Of a DNA stretch of 62,995 nucleotides, positions 45,554 to 54,005 are shown piece after piece. Position 1 is the first letter of the stretch, and each line of letters opens with the position of its first letter. The notes beneath the pieces were generated by a model. That model worked only from the letters and a program-made list of their open reading frames with translations, had not been told where the DNA came from and made no database searches. The position numbers and the translations under genes are program-made. Origin of the DNA: Ureibacillus manganicus DSM 26584 (GTDB taxonomy: Bacteria; Bacillota; Bacilli; Bacillales_A; Planococcaceae); contig NZ_JPVN01000020.1 in the NCBI RefSeq assembly GCF_000772945.1, positions 1 through 62,995 on the forward strand, read 5' to 3'.

Positions 45554-46039
45554 ATGGAAAATGAATTAAAAGAAGCTCTCGAATTAAGACGAAGAGGAAG
45601 CCATAAAGAATCGAATGAAGTGCTTATAAAACTTGTTGAACAATATCCAAATAATGCATCGATTAACTATCAATGTGCGTGGAGTTATGACTTAATGGGG
45701 GAGGAAGTTATTGCGGTTCCTTATTATGAAGATGCAATACGACTAGGGCTACCAAAAGAAGAATTAGAAGGTGCTTTTTTAGGATTGGGAAGTACATATC
45801 GAACACTAGGAGAGTATGAAAAATCCAAGAAAGTTCTTCAACAAGGCATAGAGAAGTTTCCAAACAATGGGGCGTTACAAGTGTTTTATTCAATGACTCT
45901 TTATAACTTGAACGAGCATAGTCAAGCAATGGAAATATTAATAAAAACTTTACTTGAGACGACAAAGGATCAATATATTTTAAACTATAAAAGGGCAATC
46001 GAATTTTATTCAGATAAATTGGATGAGGTGTGGAAGTAA
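45554..46039 (+). CDS. Tetratricopeptide-repeat protein
   Basis: 161 aa with about three to four TPR-like helix pairs (NNASINYQCAWSYDLMGEE, GAFLGLGSTYRTLGEYEKS, GALQVFYSMTLYNLNEHSQA). A protein-interaction scaffold of unknown partner. AGGAG ribosome binding site; a GNAT gene follows after 27 bp, so they may be one unit. Confidence 0.85.
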   Translation: MENELKEALELRRRGSHKESNEVLIKLVEQYPNNASINYQCAWSYDLMGEEVIAVPYYEDAIRLGLPKEELEGAFLGLGSTYRTLGEYEKSKKVLQQGIEKFPNNGALQVFYSMTLYNLNEHSQAMEILIKTLLETTKDQYILNYKRAIEFYSDKLDEVWK

Positions 46040-46066
46040 AGAAATAAGTTGGGGGGATGTGTGTTT

Positions 46067-46564
46067 ATGCTAGATGAGAACATCACCATTAGACCGCTAA
46101 GCATGGACGATTATGAGACTGTTTTAAAGTGGAGCAAGGATGAGGTTTTTTGCTCCGCAAATAGTTGGGAGACAAACCGAGATGCAGATGAAATCTATCA
46201 ATGGTGGCTAAAATGTGTGAACGTTCTTTCAGATGATTTTATTCGTTTAGGAATCGATTGGAATAAACAGCTCATTGGGTATGTGGATTTAGCATGTATT
46301 AATAACAAATCTGCTGAGATTGGAATTGCCATTGGTGAAAGGTCTTTATGGGGGAAGGGTATTGGATTTCTTGCTGCTAAACGAATGGTAGAATATGCCT
46401 CACTAAAACTAGGTGTAACTGTTTTTAACGCAGAGACCCATGAAACAAATTTTCGTTCTAGAAGAATGTTAAAGAAATTAGGATTTAAAGAGATTAGTCG
46501 AATTGGCATGGAAGAATATTTAGGATTAAAAACTCAACTTATACAATATAAATTGAATTTATAG
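46067..46564 (+). CDS. GNAT acetyltransferase, RimJ/RimL-like
   Basis: 165 aa. ITIRPLSMDDYETVLKW opening, SLWGKGIGFLA acetyl-CoA loop and NFRSRRMLKKLGFKEI. Start at ATG 46067 follows GGGGGGAT; a GTG at 46061 is also possible. Substrate unknown. Confidence 0.85.
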   Translation: MLDENITIRPLSMDDYETVLKWSKDEVFCSANSWETNRDADEIYQWWLKCVNVLSDDFIRLGIDWNKQLIGYVDLACINNKSAEIGIAIGERSLWGKGIGFLAAKRMVEYASLKLGVTVFNAETHETNFRSRRMLKKLGFKEISRIGMEEYLGLKTQLIQYKLNL

Positions 46565-46702
46565 AGCTTTATGTTAGTAGCTATTATTCGACAGAATTAG
46601 TCATGGACTAAGGTTTTCCATATATCTATCATTAGGTTAGATATGCTTAATCTATCAAACATCTACTTTTAAAATTATGAATGGGAAGGCGGAAAGATTA
46701 TT

Positions 46703-47770
46703 ATGATCAAAAATGATTTCTATTCGCAAGAAAATGTTGGGCCTTTTGAAATTTATGATTTAGGAGATTTTGAATTAGAAGATGGTGGCATTATTCCAGA
46801 TTTGAAATTGGCTTATGCTACTCACGGTGAGTTGAATAGTGCGAAGGATAACGTAATTGTTGTCCCAACTTGGTTTTCTGGGACAAGTAAAAACTATGAG
46901 TCTTATATTGGTAAAGATAGAGCATTAAATCCTGAGAAATATTTTATTATTGTTATAAATCAAATTGGTAATGGTGTTTCAAGTTCACCACACAATAGCC
47001 CGGAGCCAATAGCAATGGCTAATTTCCCTAATGTACGAATTGGTGACGATGTACGAGCGCAACATAAATTCATTACAGAAAAATTCGGTGTTGAAGAAAT
47101 TGCGTTAGTTGTTGGAGGATCTATGGGCGCACAACAAACGTATGAATGGGCAGTTCGTTATCCAGATATGGTAAAACGTGCAGCACCAATTGCTGGAACT
47201 GCAAAAAATACTGTGCATGATTTCTTATTTACAAAAACTCTTATGGATGCAATTACATCAGATCCGGGATGGAACGGTGGAAATTATTCATCTCATCTAG
47301 AAGTTGCCGATGGATTGAAGCGTCATGCTGATATTTGGGCAGTGATGGGGTTAAGTACAGAATTTTATAAGCAAGAACTATGGAAGCTTTTTGGTTTAGA
47401 AACAGTGGAACAGTTTACTGAAGGATTTTTACAACCATTGTTCCAAGGTCTAGATCCGAATTCATTACTATCAATGGCTTGGAAATGGCAACGTGGTGAC
47501 GTAAGTCGTTTAACAGACGGTAATCTAGAAGAAGCTTTAGGCCGCATAAAGGCAAAAGTTTTCGTTATGCCTATTGAAGGAGACATGTTCTTCCCAGTAC
47601 GTGACTGTGAAGCAGAGCAAAAATTAATTCCAAACAGTGAACTGAAAGTAATTAATAGTACTCTTGGCCATTTCGGACTCTTCGGCGCGGAACCAGATTA
47701 CTTTACACAAGTTGATAGTTACTTGAGTGAATTACTTGCAATTGATGTCGCAGCACCAGTTGGAGAATAA
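46703..47770 (+). CDS. MetX-like alpha/beta hydrolase (homoserine O-acetyltransferase family)
   Basis: 355 aa. Nucleophile elbow GGSMG (Ser140), Asp about 294 in EGDMFF and His about 323 in LGHFG form the triad. The sequence is of the MetX superfamily, but shorter N-terminal and lid features point to the unassigned MetX-like hydrolase group rather than a confirmed homoserine acetyltransferase. No met gene is near. GGAAGG ribosome binding site, own terminator. Confidence 0.82.
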   Translation: MIKNDFYSQENVGPFEIYDLGDFELEDGGIIPDLKLAYATHGELNSAKDNVIVVPTWFSGTSKNYESYIGKDRALNPEKYFIIVINQIGNGVSSSPHNSPEPIAMANFPNVRIGDDVRAQHKFITEKFGVEEIALVVGGSMGAQQTYEWAVRYPDMVKRAAPIAGTAKNTVHDFLFTKTLMDAITSDPGWNGGNYSSHLEVADGLKRHADIWAVMGLSTEFYKQELWKLFGLETVEQFTEGFLQPLFQGLDPNSLLSMAWKWQRGDVSRLTDGNLEEALGRIKAKVFVMPIEGDMFFPVRDCEAEQKLIPNSELKVINSTLGHFGLFGAEPDYFTQVDSYLSELLAIDVAAPVGE

Positions 47771-47783
47771 AATATAGTTTAGT

Positions 47784-47816
47784 AAAGTCAGCTCCTTAAC
47801 AGAGAGCTGACTTTTT
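47784..47816 (+). terminator. Terminator
   Basis: AAAGTCAGCTC / GAGCTGACTTT stem and T run. Confidence 0.9.
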
Positions 47817-47869
47817 CTGTTTGTACGAGATTTTCAAAGAAGGCCGATGTCGCTTGGATATTCGAATAA

Positions 47870-48025
47870 AAGCGTAAGTTGCTCATAATGAGGTAGAAGT
47901 CGCTCATAAAGAGTCATAAGTCGCTCGTAAAATCGAGCGAAAGCAGAAGTTGCTCATAAACCGAAAAAAGTTGCTCATAAAGAGCTGAAAATCGAACATA
48001 AACACCAAAAAGTAGCTCATAAGTT
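47870..48025. repeat. Tandem array 4, degenerate 21-bp period
   Basis: GCTCATAA-like cores at 47881, 47902, 47923, 47952, 47973, 47994 (CGAACATA) and 48015; steps are 21 bp except one of 29. Consensus about AGAAGTTGCTCATAAA. Unlike the other arrays there is no long inverted repeat. Confidence 0.8.
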
Positions 48026-48074
48026 TTCGCTTATGTTAGACTCAGATTAATAAGAAACTAAGAGGAGCATTGGT

Positions 48075-48287
48075 ATGGACAAGCAACAAACACCACCAGA
48101 GAGCGAATTACCATGGATGAGTAAGCCTGCTAATCGATCACTTAATCACGCAGGATATTTTAAACTAGAACAGTTTACTGAAGTAACCGAAAAGGAAATT
48201 TTGAATATCCACGGAGTCGGACCAAAAGCAATTCGAATGTTAAAAGAAGTTCTTCAAGAAAGAGGCCTATCTTTTAAACAGGATTAG
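48075..48287 (+). CDS. Small helix-hairpin-helix protein (RNA polymerase alpha C-terminal-like)
   Basis: 70 aa. PANRSLNHAGYFKLEQFTEVTEKEILNIHGVGPKAIRMLKE is a helix-hairpin-helix unit (GVGP hairpin) like that of the RNA polymerase alpha C-terminal domain. Probably binds DNA; role unknown. AGAGGAG ribosome binding site. Confidence 0.8.
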   Translation: MDKQQTPPESELPWMSKPANRSLNHAGYFKLEQFTEVTEKEILNIHGVGPKAIRMLKEVLQERGLSFKQD

Positions 48288-48317
48288 AGATTTCCGGTAA
48301 GTACAAAATAAAGATGC

Positions 48318-48345
48318 TTGAAATTTGGAAATGAATGGTTATAAT
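48318..48345 (+). promoter_or_regulatory. Promoter of the argS leader
   Basis: TTGAAA (48318-48323), 16-bp spacer, TATAAT (48340-48345); transcription would start near 48352. Confidence 0.65.
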
Positions 48346-48351
48346 TGATTG

Positions 48352-48994
48352 AAATACAATATAAACAATCGATGACAAAGAGAGTAGTTATTTGTAAAGG
48401 GATAGCGAGTCAGGGATAGTGAGAGCCTGGTACAGAACAAGTAATGAACCGCACTTTGTAGATACTTTCCTGAAAATAGTAGGGAGGGTCGGGGTGAACC
48501 TCGTTATCAAAAAGAGTGGTTATAACTTCATTCTGCAGATGTTTTTCTTACTTAAAAAGATTACGACAGGTACAGAAACCTCGCACATCTATAAGTGGTA
48601 AGATGAATGAAGTTAAAGCCTCCGGCGAATACCACAGATTTTCAAAGGCTTAATAGCTGAACTTAGACTAAGAGCGCCACTTATCGCTGAAAACGCAACG
48701 TCCTGTTGCATCAGCGATATGACCTACATCGTGTAGGCCTCTGTGGCAACGTCTAAGTGACCAACATCCTGCTCCTGCGGTGCGGTAGCTCCTCGTCGCA
48801 AAAGGGATTTTGTTGGCCTAAGCTTAGATAAAATCTTGGCGCACGTCTTTTCAGCTGTGACGAAAGCTTGCGACAGTCACAAATTCGCCGAGGCGTACTT
48901 GATTAACAATTAGAGTGGTACCGCGGGAAAATTCAACTCCCGTCTCTTTTCTTTTGAAAAGAGGCGGGAGTTTTTATATTTTGGAGGGATAAAA
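48352..48994 (+). promoter_or_regulatory. T-box leader of argS, split by an inserted element
   Basis: Stem I is recognisable by GAGTAG (about 48381), AGCGAGTCAGGGATAGTGAGAGCC (in two parts, from 48402) and TGAACCGCAC (from 48445), in which CGC (48450-48452) may be the Arg specifier. Leader stems follow, including AACTTCATTC/GAATGAAGTT (48524-48533 with 48605-48614). The T-box AGAGTGGTACCGCGG (48912-48926) and terminator (48937-48975) come only after a 278-bp foreign-looking element. The leader is therefore about 640 nt instead of the usual 250-350. Confidence 0.85.
48618..48895. mobile_element. MITE-like structured repeat with terminal inverted repeats
   Basis: Ends GCCTCCGGCGAAT (48618-48630) and ATTCGCCGAGGCG (48883-48895), which are imperfect inverted repeats. 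It is GC-richer than its surroundings and carries several hairpins: ATCGCTG/CAGCGAT (48683-48718), CCTACATCGTGTAGG (48723-48737), and GCGCCA/TGGCGC (48674-48679 with 48837-48842). It codes for nothing convincing. I recall very similar interspersed repeats in Lysinibacillus-type genomes, but cannot verify this here. Confidence 0.65.
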
Positions 48995-50683
48995 ATGGAC
49001 TATAAAAAGGATTTCGTTGAAATTTTATTTTCGCAGCTACAAGACAATTTAGACGTACAGAAGTTAGAAAACATGATTGAAATTCCTAAATTTGAAAATC
49101 AAGGTGATCTCTCATTTCCTTGTTTCGAATTAGCTAAGATCTTTAAAAAATCTCCACAGCAAATTGCGATAGAACTTGCTAAGAAAATAAAATTACCAAA
49201 GCATTTTCAGCATGTTGAAGCCGTCAGTGGCTACGTAAATATATTTTTAAATAAGCAGATTGCATCAACGACTGTCATTAATGAGATTCTTACTAAAAAA
49301 GAATACTACGGAGAGATAAAAAACGGAAACAAGAAGATAATTACGATTGATTTTTCTTCTCCAAATATCGCAAAACCTTTTTCAATGGGCCATTTACGTT
49401 CAACGGTCATAGGGAATTCTCTTGCGCTCATTTCTGAGAAGTCTGGTTATCAAGTAGTTAGAATTAATCATTTAGGTGATTGGGGAACTCAATTTGGAAA
49501 ACTAATTGTTGCCTACAAATTGTGGGGTGAAAAACAAAAGGTTATAGAAAACCCGATAAAAGAGCTTTTAAAATTGTACGTTAAGTTCCATGAAGAGGCA
49601 GAGCAAGATGAGCAACTAAATGATCAAGCAAGACATTGCTTTAAAATGTTAGAGGATGGCAATGAAGGAGCTTTAGAATTATGGAATTGGTTTAAAGAAG
49701 AATCGCTAAAAGAGTTTAATAAAATCTATCAACTATTAGGCATTAACTTTGATTCATTCAATGGAGAAGCCTTTTATAACGATAAGATGGTTCAAGTAGT
49801 TCAATTGCTAGAGGAAAAGAATTTATTAAAAGAATCTGATGGTGCAAAAATTGTAGAAATGGAAGGTGGCTTACCTCCTTGCTTAATAATGAAAAAGGAT
49901 GGAACAACGCTCTATGCAACTCGGGATCTCGCAGCAGCGATTTACCGTCATGACACGTACCAATTCGAAAAGTCATTCTATGTTGTGGGTAATGAACAAT
50001 CCCTACACTTTAAACAGATTTTTACTGTCTTAAAAAAGCTAGGCTACGAATGGCATCATGGTCTGACACATGTTCCCTTTGGCATGATGTTAAAAGACGG
50101 CAAAAAAATGTCTACTCGTAAAGGAAAAGTAGTTTTATTAGAAGAAGTTTTAAGTGAGGCGATTAACCTTGCCAAGGAAAATATTGAAGAAAAAAATCCT
50201 CAGCTTGCAGCAAAAGAAGAAGTTGCTCGTCAAGTGGGCACAGGGGCAGTAATTTTTCATGATTTAAAAAATTATCGTTTAAATGACATTGAATTTTCTC
50301 TTGAAGACATGTTGCGATTTGAAGGTGAAACTGGTCCATATGTTCAATATACCCATGCAAGAGCTTCATCTATTTTAAGAAAAGGTGGATACGAGGAAAG
50401 CCTTGATTTACTCACATTCTATGATGAGGAAGCATGGCCAATTATAACAAAACTAAAGGCATTTCCGGATGTTATTAAACGAGCATTTGAAGAATCGGAT
50501 CCCTCTCAAATTGCTAAATATGTTTTAGAACTTTCCAAAGCATTTAATAAATACTATGGAAATGTACGAATTCTTGATGACTTAGAACAAAAACAAGCAA
50601 GATTATCTCTTGTTTATTGTGTTCAGATAACTTTAAAAGAGGGGTTAAGACTTTTAGGCATACAAGCACCTGAAGAAATGTAG
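48995..50683 (+). CDS. argS: Arginyl-tRNA synthetase, ArgS2 type
   Basis: 562 aa class I synthetase. Add1 N-terminal domain (about 1-110), SSPNIAKPFSMGHLRST with the HIGH-equivalent at about 130-133, KKMSTRKGK (KMSKS-equivalent, about 370) and DALR anticodon domain (about 440-562). It resembles the second arginyl-tRNA synthetase of the Bacillus cereus group rather than Bacillus subtilis ArgS. GGAGG ribosome binding site. Controlled by the T-box leader upstream. Whether another argS exists cannot be seen here. Confidence 0.92.
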   Translation: MDYKKDFVEILFSQLQDNLDVQKLENMIEIPKFENQGDLSFPCFELAKIFKKSPQQIAIELAKKIKLPKHFQHVEAVSGYVNIFLNKQIASTTVINEILTKKEYYGEIKNGNKKIITIDFSSPNIAKPFSMGHLRSTVIGNSLALISEKSGYQVVRINHLGDWGTQFGKLIVAYKLWGEKQKVIENPIKELLKLYVKFHEEAEQDEQLNDQARHCFKMLEDGNEGALELWNWFKEESLKEFNKIYQLLGINFDSFNGEAFYNDKMVQVVQLLEEKNLLKESDGAKIVEMEGGLPPCLIMKKDGTTLYATRDLAAAIYRHDTYQFEKSFYVVGNEQSLHFKQIFTVLKKLGYEWHHGLTHVPFGMMLKDGKKMSTRKGKVVLLEEVLSEAINLAKENIEEKNPQLAAKEEVARQVGTGAVIFHDLKNYRLNDIEFSLEDMLRFEGETGPYVQYTHARASSILRKGGYEESLDLLTFYDEEAWPIITKLKAFPDVIKRAFEESDPSQIAKYVLELSKAFNKYYGNVRILDDLEQKQARLSLVYCVQITLKEGLRLLGIQAPEEM

Positions 50684-50705
50684 ATACGTATTTTAAAAAT
50701 AATAT

Positions 50706-50739
50706 AAGGGCATTTTCTCCAAGAAGGAGAAGTGCCTTT
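50706..50739 (+). terminator. Terminator of argS
   Basis: AGGGCATTTTCTCC / GGAGAAGTGCCTT stem with T-rich tail, a distant relative of the common terminator family. Confidence 0.8.
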
Positions 50740-50777
50740 CTTATTGAATTAGTAGAATGTGAGGTTAGTAGACTTAA

Positions 50778-50927
50778 ATAGGGCAGGGTAAAAGAAGCTG
50801 TTTTGTCATAAGTACATTCAAAAACGATACCATCGAAAATGTAACTGTAAGTGAAGATAAAAGAGAAGTAACAGTAGTTGAAGATGTATCCATAGTTGAG
50901 TGGAAATTAAAATTTTTGATTTTATAG
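50778..50927 (+). pseudogene. Possible gene remnant
   Basis: 49 open codons without any plausible start; the reading runs through TIENVTVSEDKREVTVVED to a TAG at 50925. The amino-acid composition looks protein-like, but no ribosome binding site is seen. Could be chance; low support. Confidence 0.2.
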
Positions 50928-50970
50928 AATCATAGTCAAGAGATAAAGGGTATTTATTGGGGAGAAAAGT

Positions 50971-51426
50971 ATGAATTACATAATGAATTTAAGAAAAATT
51001 GTCGGTAGCCGTCCGCTAATCATGGTTGGGGCATGTGTCATTGTATTAACTAAAAGCAAACAGATTTTGTTACAGCTTAGAAAAGACAACAACTGTTGGG
51101 GGTTAGCTGGAGGTTCTTTAGAGCTAGGAGAAACATTGGAGGAAGCGGCGAAGAGAGAATTGTATGAGGAGATGGGTTTAATCGCAAATAAATTAGAACT
51201 CTTTAATATCTACTCTGGTGAAAAATTTTATTACAAATACCCGCATGGTGATGAAGTGTACAACGTAGTTGCAGCATACATTTGTGACAACTATGAAGGC
51301 GAGTTAAGAATAGATGAAGCGGAATCTCAAGCTATATCATTTTTTGATCTTAGTAATCTTCCTCCAAACATTAGCCCACCAGATTTACCGATCATAAATG
51401 AATTTATTAATAGGAGTAACTTATGA
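50971..51426 (+). CDS. Nudix hydrolase
   Basis: 151 aa. The Nudix box GGSLELGETLEEAAKRELYEE is complete (about residues 47-69, G-x5-E-x7-REUxEExGU). Hydrolyses a nucleoside diphosphate linked to another group; exact substrate unknown. GGGGAG ribosome binding site. The stop overlaps the next start by 4 bp. Confidence 0.93.
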   Translation: MNYIMNLRKIVGSRPLIMVGACVIVLTKSKQILLQLRKDNNCWGLAGGSLELGETLEEAAKRELYEEMGLIANKLELFNIYSGEKFYYKYPHGDEVYNVVAAYICDNYEGELRIDEAESQAISFFDLSNLPPNISPPDLPIINEFINRSNL

Positions 51427-51875
51427 TTATTAGAGAACTAAACGAGCAAGAGAAGCCTCCAATGGATTTATTATTACTTGCTGATCCTTCTATAAAAATA
51501 GTTGAAGGATATTTGGAAAGAGGAGACTGTTTTATTGCCGAAATGGATAGTGAAATTATTGGAGTTTATGTACTTCTCCCAACTAGACCTGAAACTGTTG
51601 AAATCGTTAACGTTGCTGTTGCTGAAGATTATCAGGGGAAGGGTTTAGGAAAACTGTTGGTATTGGACGCCATACAGAGGACACGGACAGGTGGCTATAA
51701 AACAATCGAAATCGGTACTGGTAATTCAAGCATTTCACAGTTAGCCCTCTATCAAAAATGCGGTTTTAGAATCACAAGTGTGGACCGTGATTTTTTTATA
51801 AAACATTATTCGGATGAAATCTATGAAAACGGTATTCAGTGCATAGATATGATTCGATTATCAAAAGACTTATAG
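51423..51875 (+). CDS. GNAT acetyltransferase
   Basis: 150 aa. VAEDYQGKGLGKLLV is the acetyl-CoA loop; ISQLALYQKCGFRI is the C-terminal signature. ATGA overlap with the Nudix gene indicates translational coupling. Substrate unknown. Confidence 0.88.
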   Translation: MIIRELNEQEKPPMDLLLLADPSIKIVEGYLERGDCFIAEMDSEIIGVYVLLPTRPETVEIVNVAVAEDYQGKGLGKLLVLDAIQRTRTGGYKTIEIGTGNSSISQLALYQKCGFRITSVDRDFFIKHYSDEIYENGIQCIDMIRLSKDL

Positions 51876-51943
51876 AGTGTTAGAGACGTAAAAATTTGGT
51901 TGGTTGCTCTTGGACGGACTAAATATATTTGGGGGGAAAGGAA

Positions 51944-52708
51944 ATGGGGCCAGTTGAACTATTAGAAATAAATCAAAATAATTTAGCTGAGGAAGGCTGT
52001 TATTGTCTCCGAAGTAAATCAAATTCAAAGGGCTATACCGACAAAAATAAATGGCTTATGGGAAGATTTAATGAGGGTCTTAAATATATAAAAATCATGG
52101 AAGATGATAAGCAAGCAGGCTTTATTGAATATACTCCAATCGAATATTCTACAAGAGTTGTCTATGGAGATGAGTATTTAGTCATTCATTGTTTGTGGGT
52201 AGGGATTACAGGGAAAGGATATGCTTCAACGCTAATACAAAAATGTATTGAAGATGCTAAGGAGCAAAATAAAGCTGGAGTGGTGGTCGTTACGAATTCT
52301 ACTACCTCATGGACGCCAAGTAAGGATGTCTTTTTGAAAAACGGTTTTATAGAAGTTGACCAAACACCACTTGGGTTTGAATTACTCGTTTATAAATTTG
52401 GAGAATCATCTAATCCATATTTTCCAAAAGATTGGGATGATCGACTTCAAAAATATAATGAATTAACAATTATTCAAATGCCCCAATGTCCATATGTAGA
52501 AGTTGCTACAGATAATGTGGTACAAGCAGCCAGCAAATTAGGTATTCAGTCAAACATTATTGTCCTAAAAGATAGAGAAGAACTGTTAAGATTATCACCC
52601 ACGCCTTATGGAATCTACAGTGTTGTCTATAAAGGACAATTAGTTTCTTTTCATAGACTAACTATTCATTCTGCAACTAAGCGATTAAAAGAGTTAATGA
52701 AGGTGTAA
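51944..52708 (+). CDS. YoaP-like acetyltransferase (GNAT plus C-terminal YoaP domain)
   Basis: 254 aa. N-terminal GNAT domain (about 1-155, WVGITGKGYASTLI) and a C-terminal domain with CPYVEVATDNVVQAASKLGI resembling Bacillus YoaP, a thioredoxin-like extension. Substrate unknown. GGGGGGAAAGGA precedes the ATG at 51944. The tandem array begins about 55 bp after the stop. Confidence 0.82.
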   Translation: MGPVELLEINQNNLAEEGCYCLRSKSNSKGYTDKNKWLMGRFNEGLKYIKIMEDDKQAGFIEYTPIEYSTRVVYGDEYLVIHCLWVGITGKGYASTLIQKCIEDAKEQNKAGVVVVTNSTTSWTPSKDVFLKNGFIEVDQTPLGFELLVYKFGESSNPYFPKDWDDRLQKYNELTIIQMPQCPYVEVATDNVVQAASKLGIQSNIIVLKDREELLRLSPTPYGIYSVVYKGQLVSFHRLTIHSATKRLKELMKV

Positions 52709-52762
52709 TTAAATAAGGCAATTAACATGAATGTGCTTTTTGATTTGAAGATACAGAGAAAA

Positions 52763-53962
52763 TTACCAGTGAAGAGCTGTCAGTGCCCGTTTGGACCCAG
52801 AAGAAAATTTAAAAGGTAACAGAGAAGCGTTGTCAGTGCTATTTGCGGCCAGAAGTAACCTCAAAAGGTAACAGAGAAGCATTGTCAGTGCCCATTTGGA
52901 TCAGAAAAAAACGCAAAAGGTAACAGAGAAGCGTTATCAGTGCCGTTTGGGGCAAGAAGAAACCTCAAAGGGTAACAGAGAAGCCCTCTCAGTGCCCATT
53001 TGGATCAGGAAAAACCGCAAAAGGTAACAGAGAAGCCCTCTCAGTGCCCATTTGGATCAGAAAAAACCGCAAAAGGTAACAGAGAAGGGATGTCAGAGAC
53101 CTTTTGGATTTAGAATTCGAGCAGGAGGAAACAGAGTGGCGCCGTCAGTGACTTTTTGAATTATGAATTAGAGTAAAGGGTAACAGAGAAGGGATGTCAG
53201 AGACCTTTTGGACTAAGAATTAAAGCAAAAGGTAACATAGAAGCGTTCTATGTGCCCTTAAGGATGAAATGCTCGATCAAAAGGTAACATAAAAGCGTTC
53301 TATGTGCCCTTAAGGATGAAATGCTCGATCAAAAGGTAACATAGAAGCGTTCTATGTGCCCTTAAGGATGAAATGCTCGATCAAAAGGTAACATAGAAGC
53401 GTTCTATGTGCCCTTAAGGATGAAATGCTCGATCAAAAGGTAACATAGAAGCGTTCTATGTGCCCTTAAGGATGAAATGCTCGATCAAAAGGTAACATAG
53501 AAGCGTTCTATGTGCCCTTAAGGATGAAATGCTCGATCAAAAGGTAACATAGAAGCGTTCTATGTGCCCTTAAGGATGAAATGCTCGATCAAAAGGTAAC
53601 ATAGAAGCGTTCTATGTGCCCTTAAGGATGAAATGCTCGATCAAAAGGTAACATAGAAGCGTTCTATGTGCCCTTAAGGATGAAATGCTCGATCAAAAGG
53701 TAACATAGAAGCGTTCTATGTGCCCTTAAGGATGAAATGCTCAATCAAAAGGTAACATAGAAGTGCACTATGTGCTCTTAAGGATGAAATGCTCGATCAA
53801 AAGGTAACATAGAAGCGTTCTATGTGCCCTTCTGGATCGAAAACTCCATTAAAAGGAACATAGAAACACTAAATGTACCCTTATAGATAGAAAGCTCCAG
53901 CAAAAGGTCACGTAGAAGGAAAAGCGTACCAAATTGAAACGGAAATTCAAACAAAAGGTAAC
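52763..53962. repeat. Tandem array 5, 52-bp period, about 24 units in two sequence types
   Basis: The GGTAAC core recurs at 52815, 52867, 52919, 52971, 53023, 53075, 53127 (GGAAAC), 53179, 53231 and then every 52 bp to 53803. It is followed by 53855, 53906 and 53957; a degenerate unit precedes at about 52763. Units to 53179 are type A (ACAGAGAAGCGTTGTCAGTG and variants). From 53231 on they are type B, nearly identical, with the 8-bp inverted repeat ACATAGAA-GCG-TTCTATGT. No gene lies in the 1.3 kb between YoaP-like and trhO. Confidence 0.95.
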
Positions 53963-53992
53963 AAAAAAAGGCACTCCTGACTAAGGAGTGCC
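53963..53992 (-). terminator. Terminator of trhO
   Basis: On the minus strand GGCACTCCTTAGTCAGGAGT-type stem (GCACTCC/GGAGTGC) followed by T7; it lies at the edge of array 5. Confidence 0.88.
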
Positions 53993-54005
53993 TGAAACGT
54001 ATCAT

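Noticed and set aside
46703..47770. metX proper (methionine biosynthesis)
   Set aside because: The MetX-like fold is clear, but no methionine gene, S-box or T-box is nearby, so the specific name is not given.
48419..48601. A 60-codon reading frame
   Set aside because: It is inside the argS T-box leader and has no ribosome binding site.
48618..48895. A self-splicing intron or an IS element
   Set aside because: No group I/II core, no reading frame for a transposase and too short; a MITE-like repeat is the better description.
52763..53962. A CRISPR array
   Set aside because: The whole 52-bp unit is repeated; there are no unique spacers and no cas genes. The same holds for arrays 1-3.
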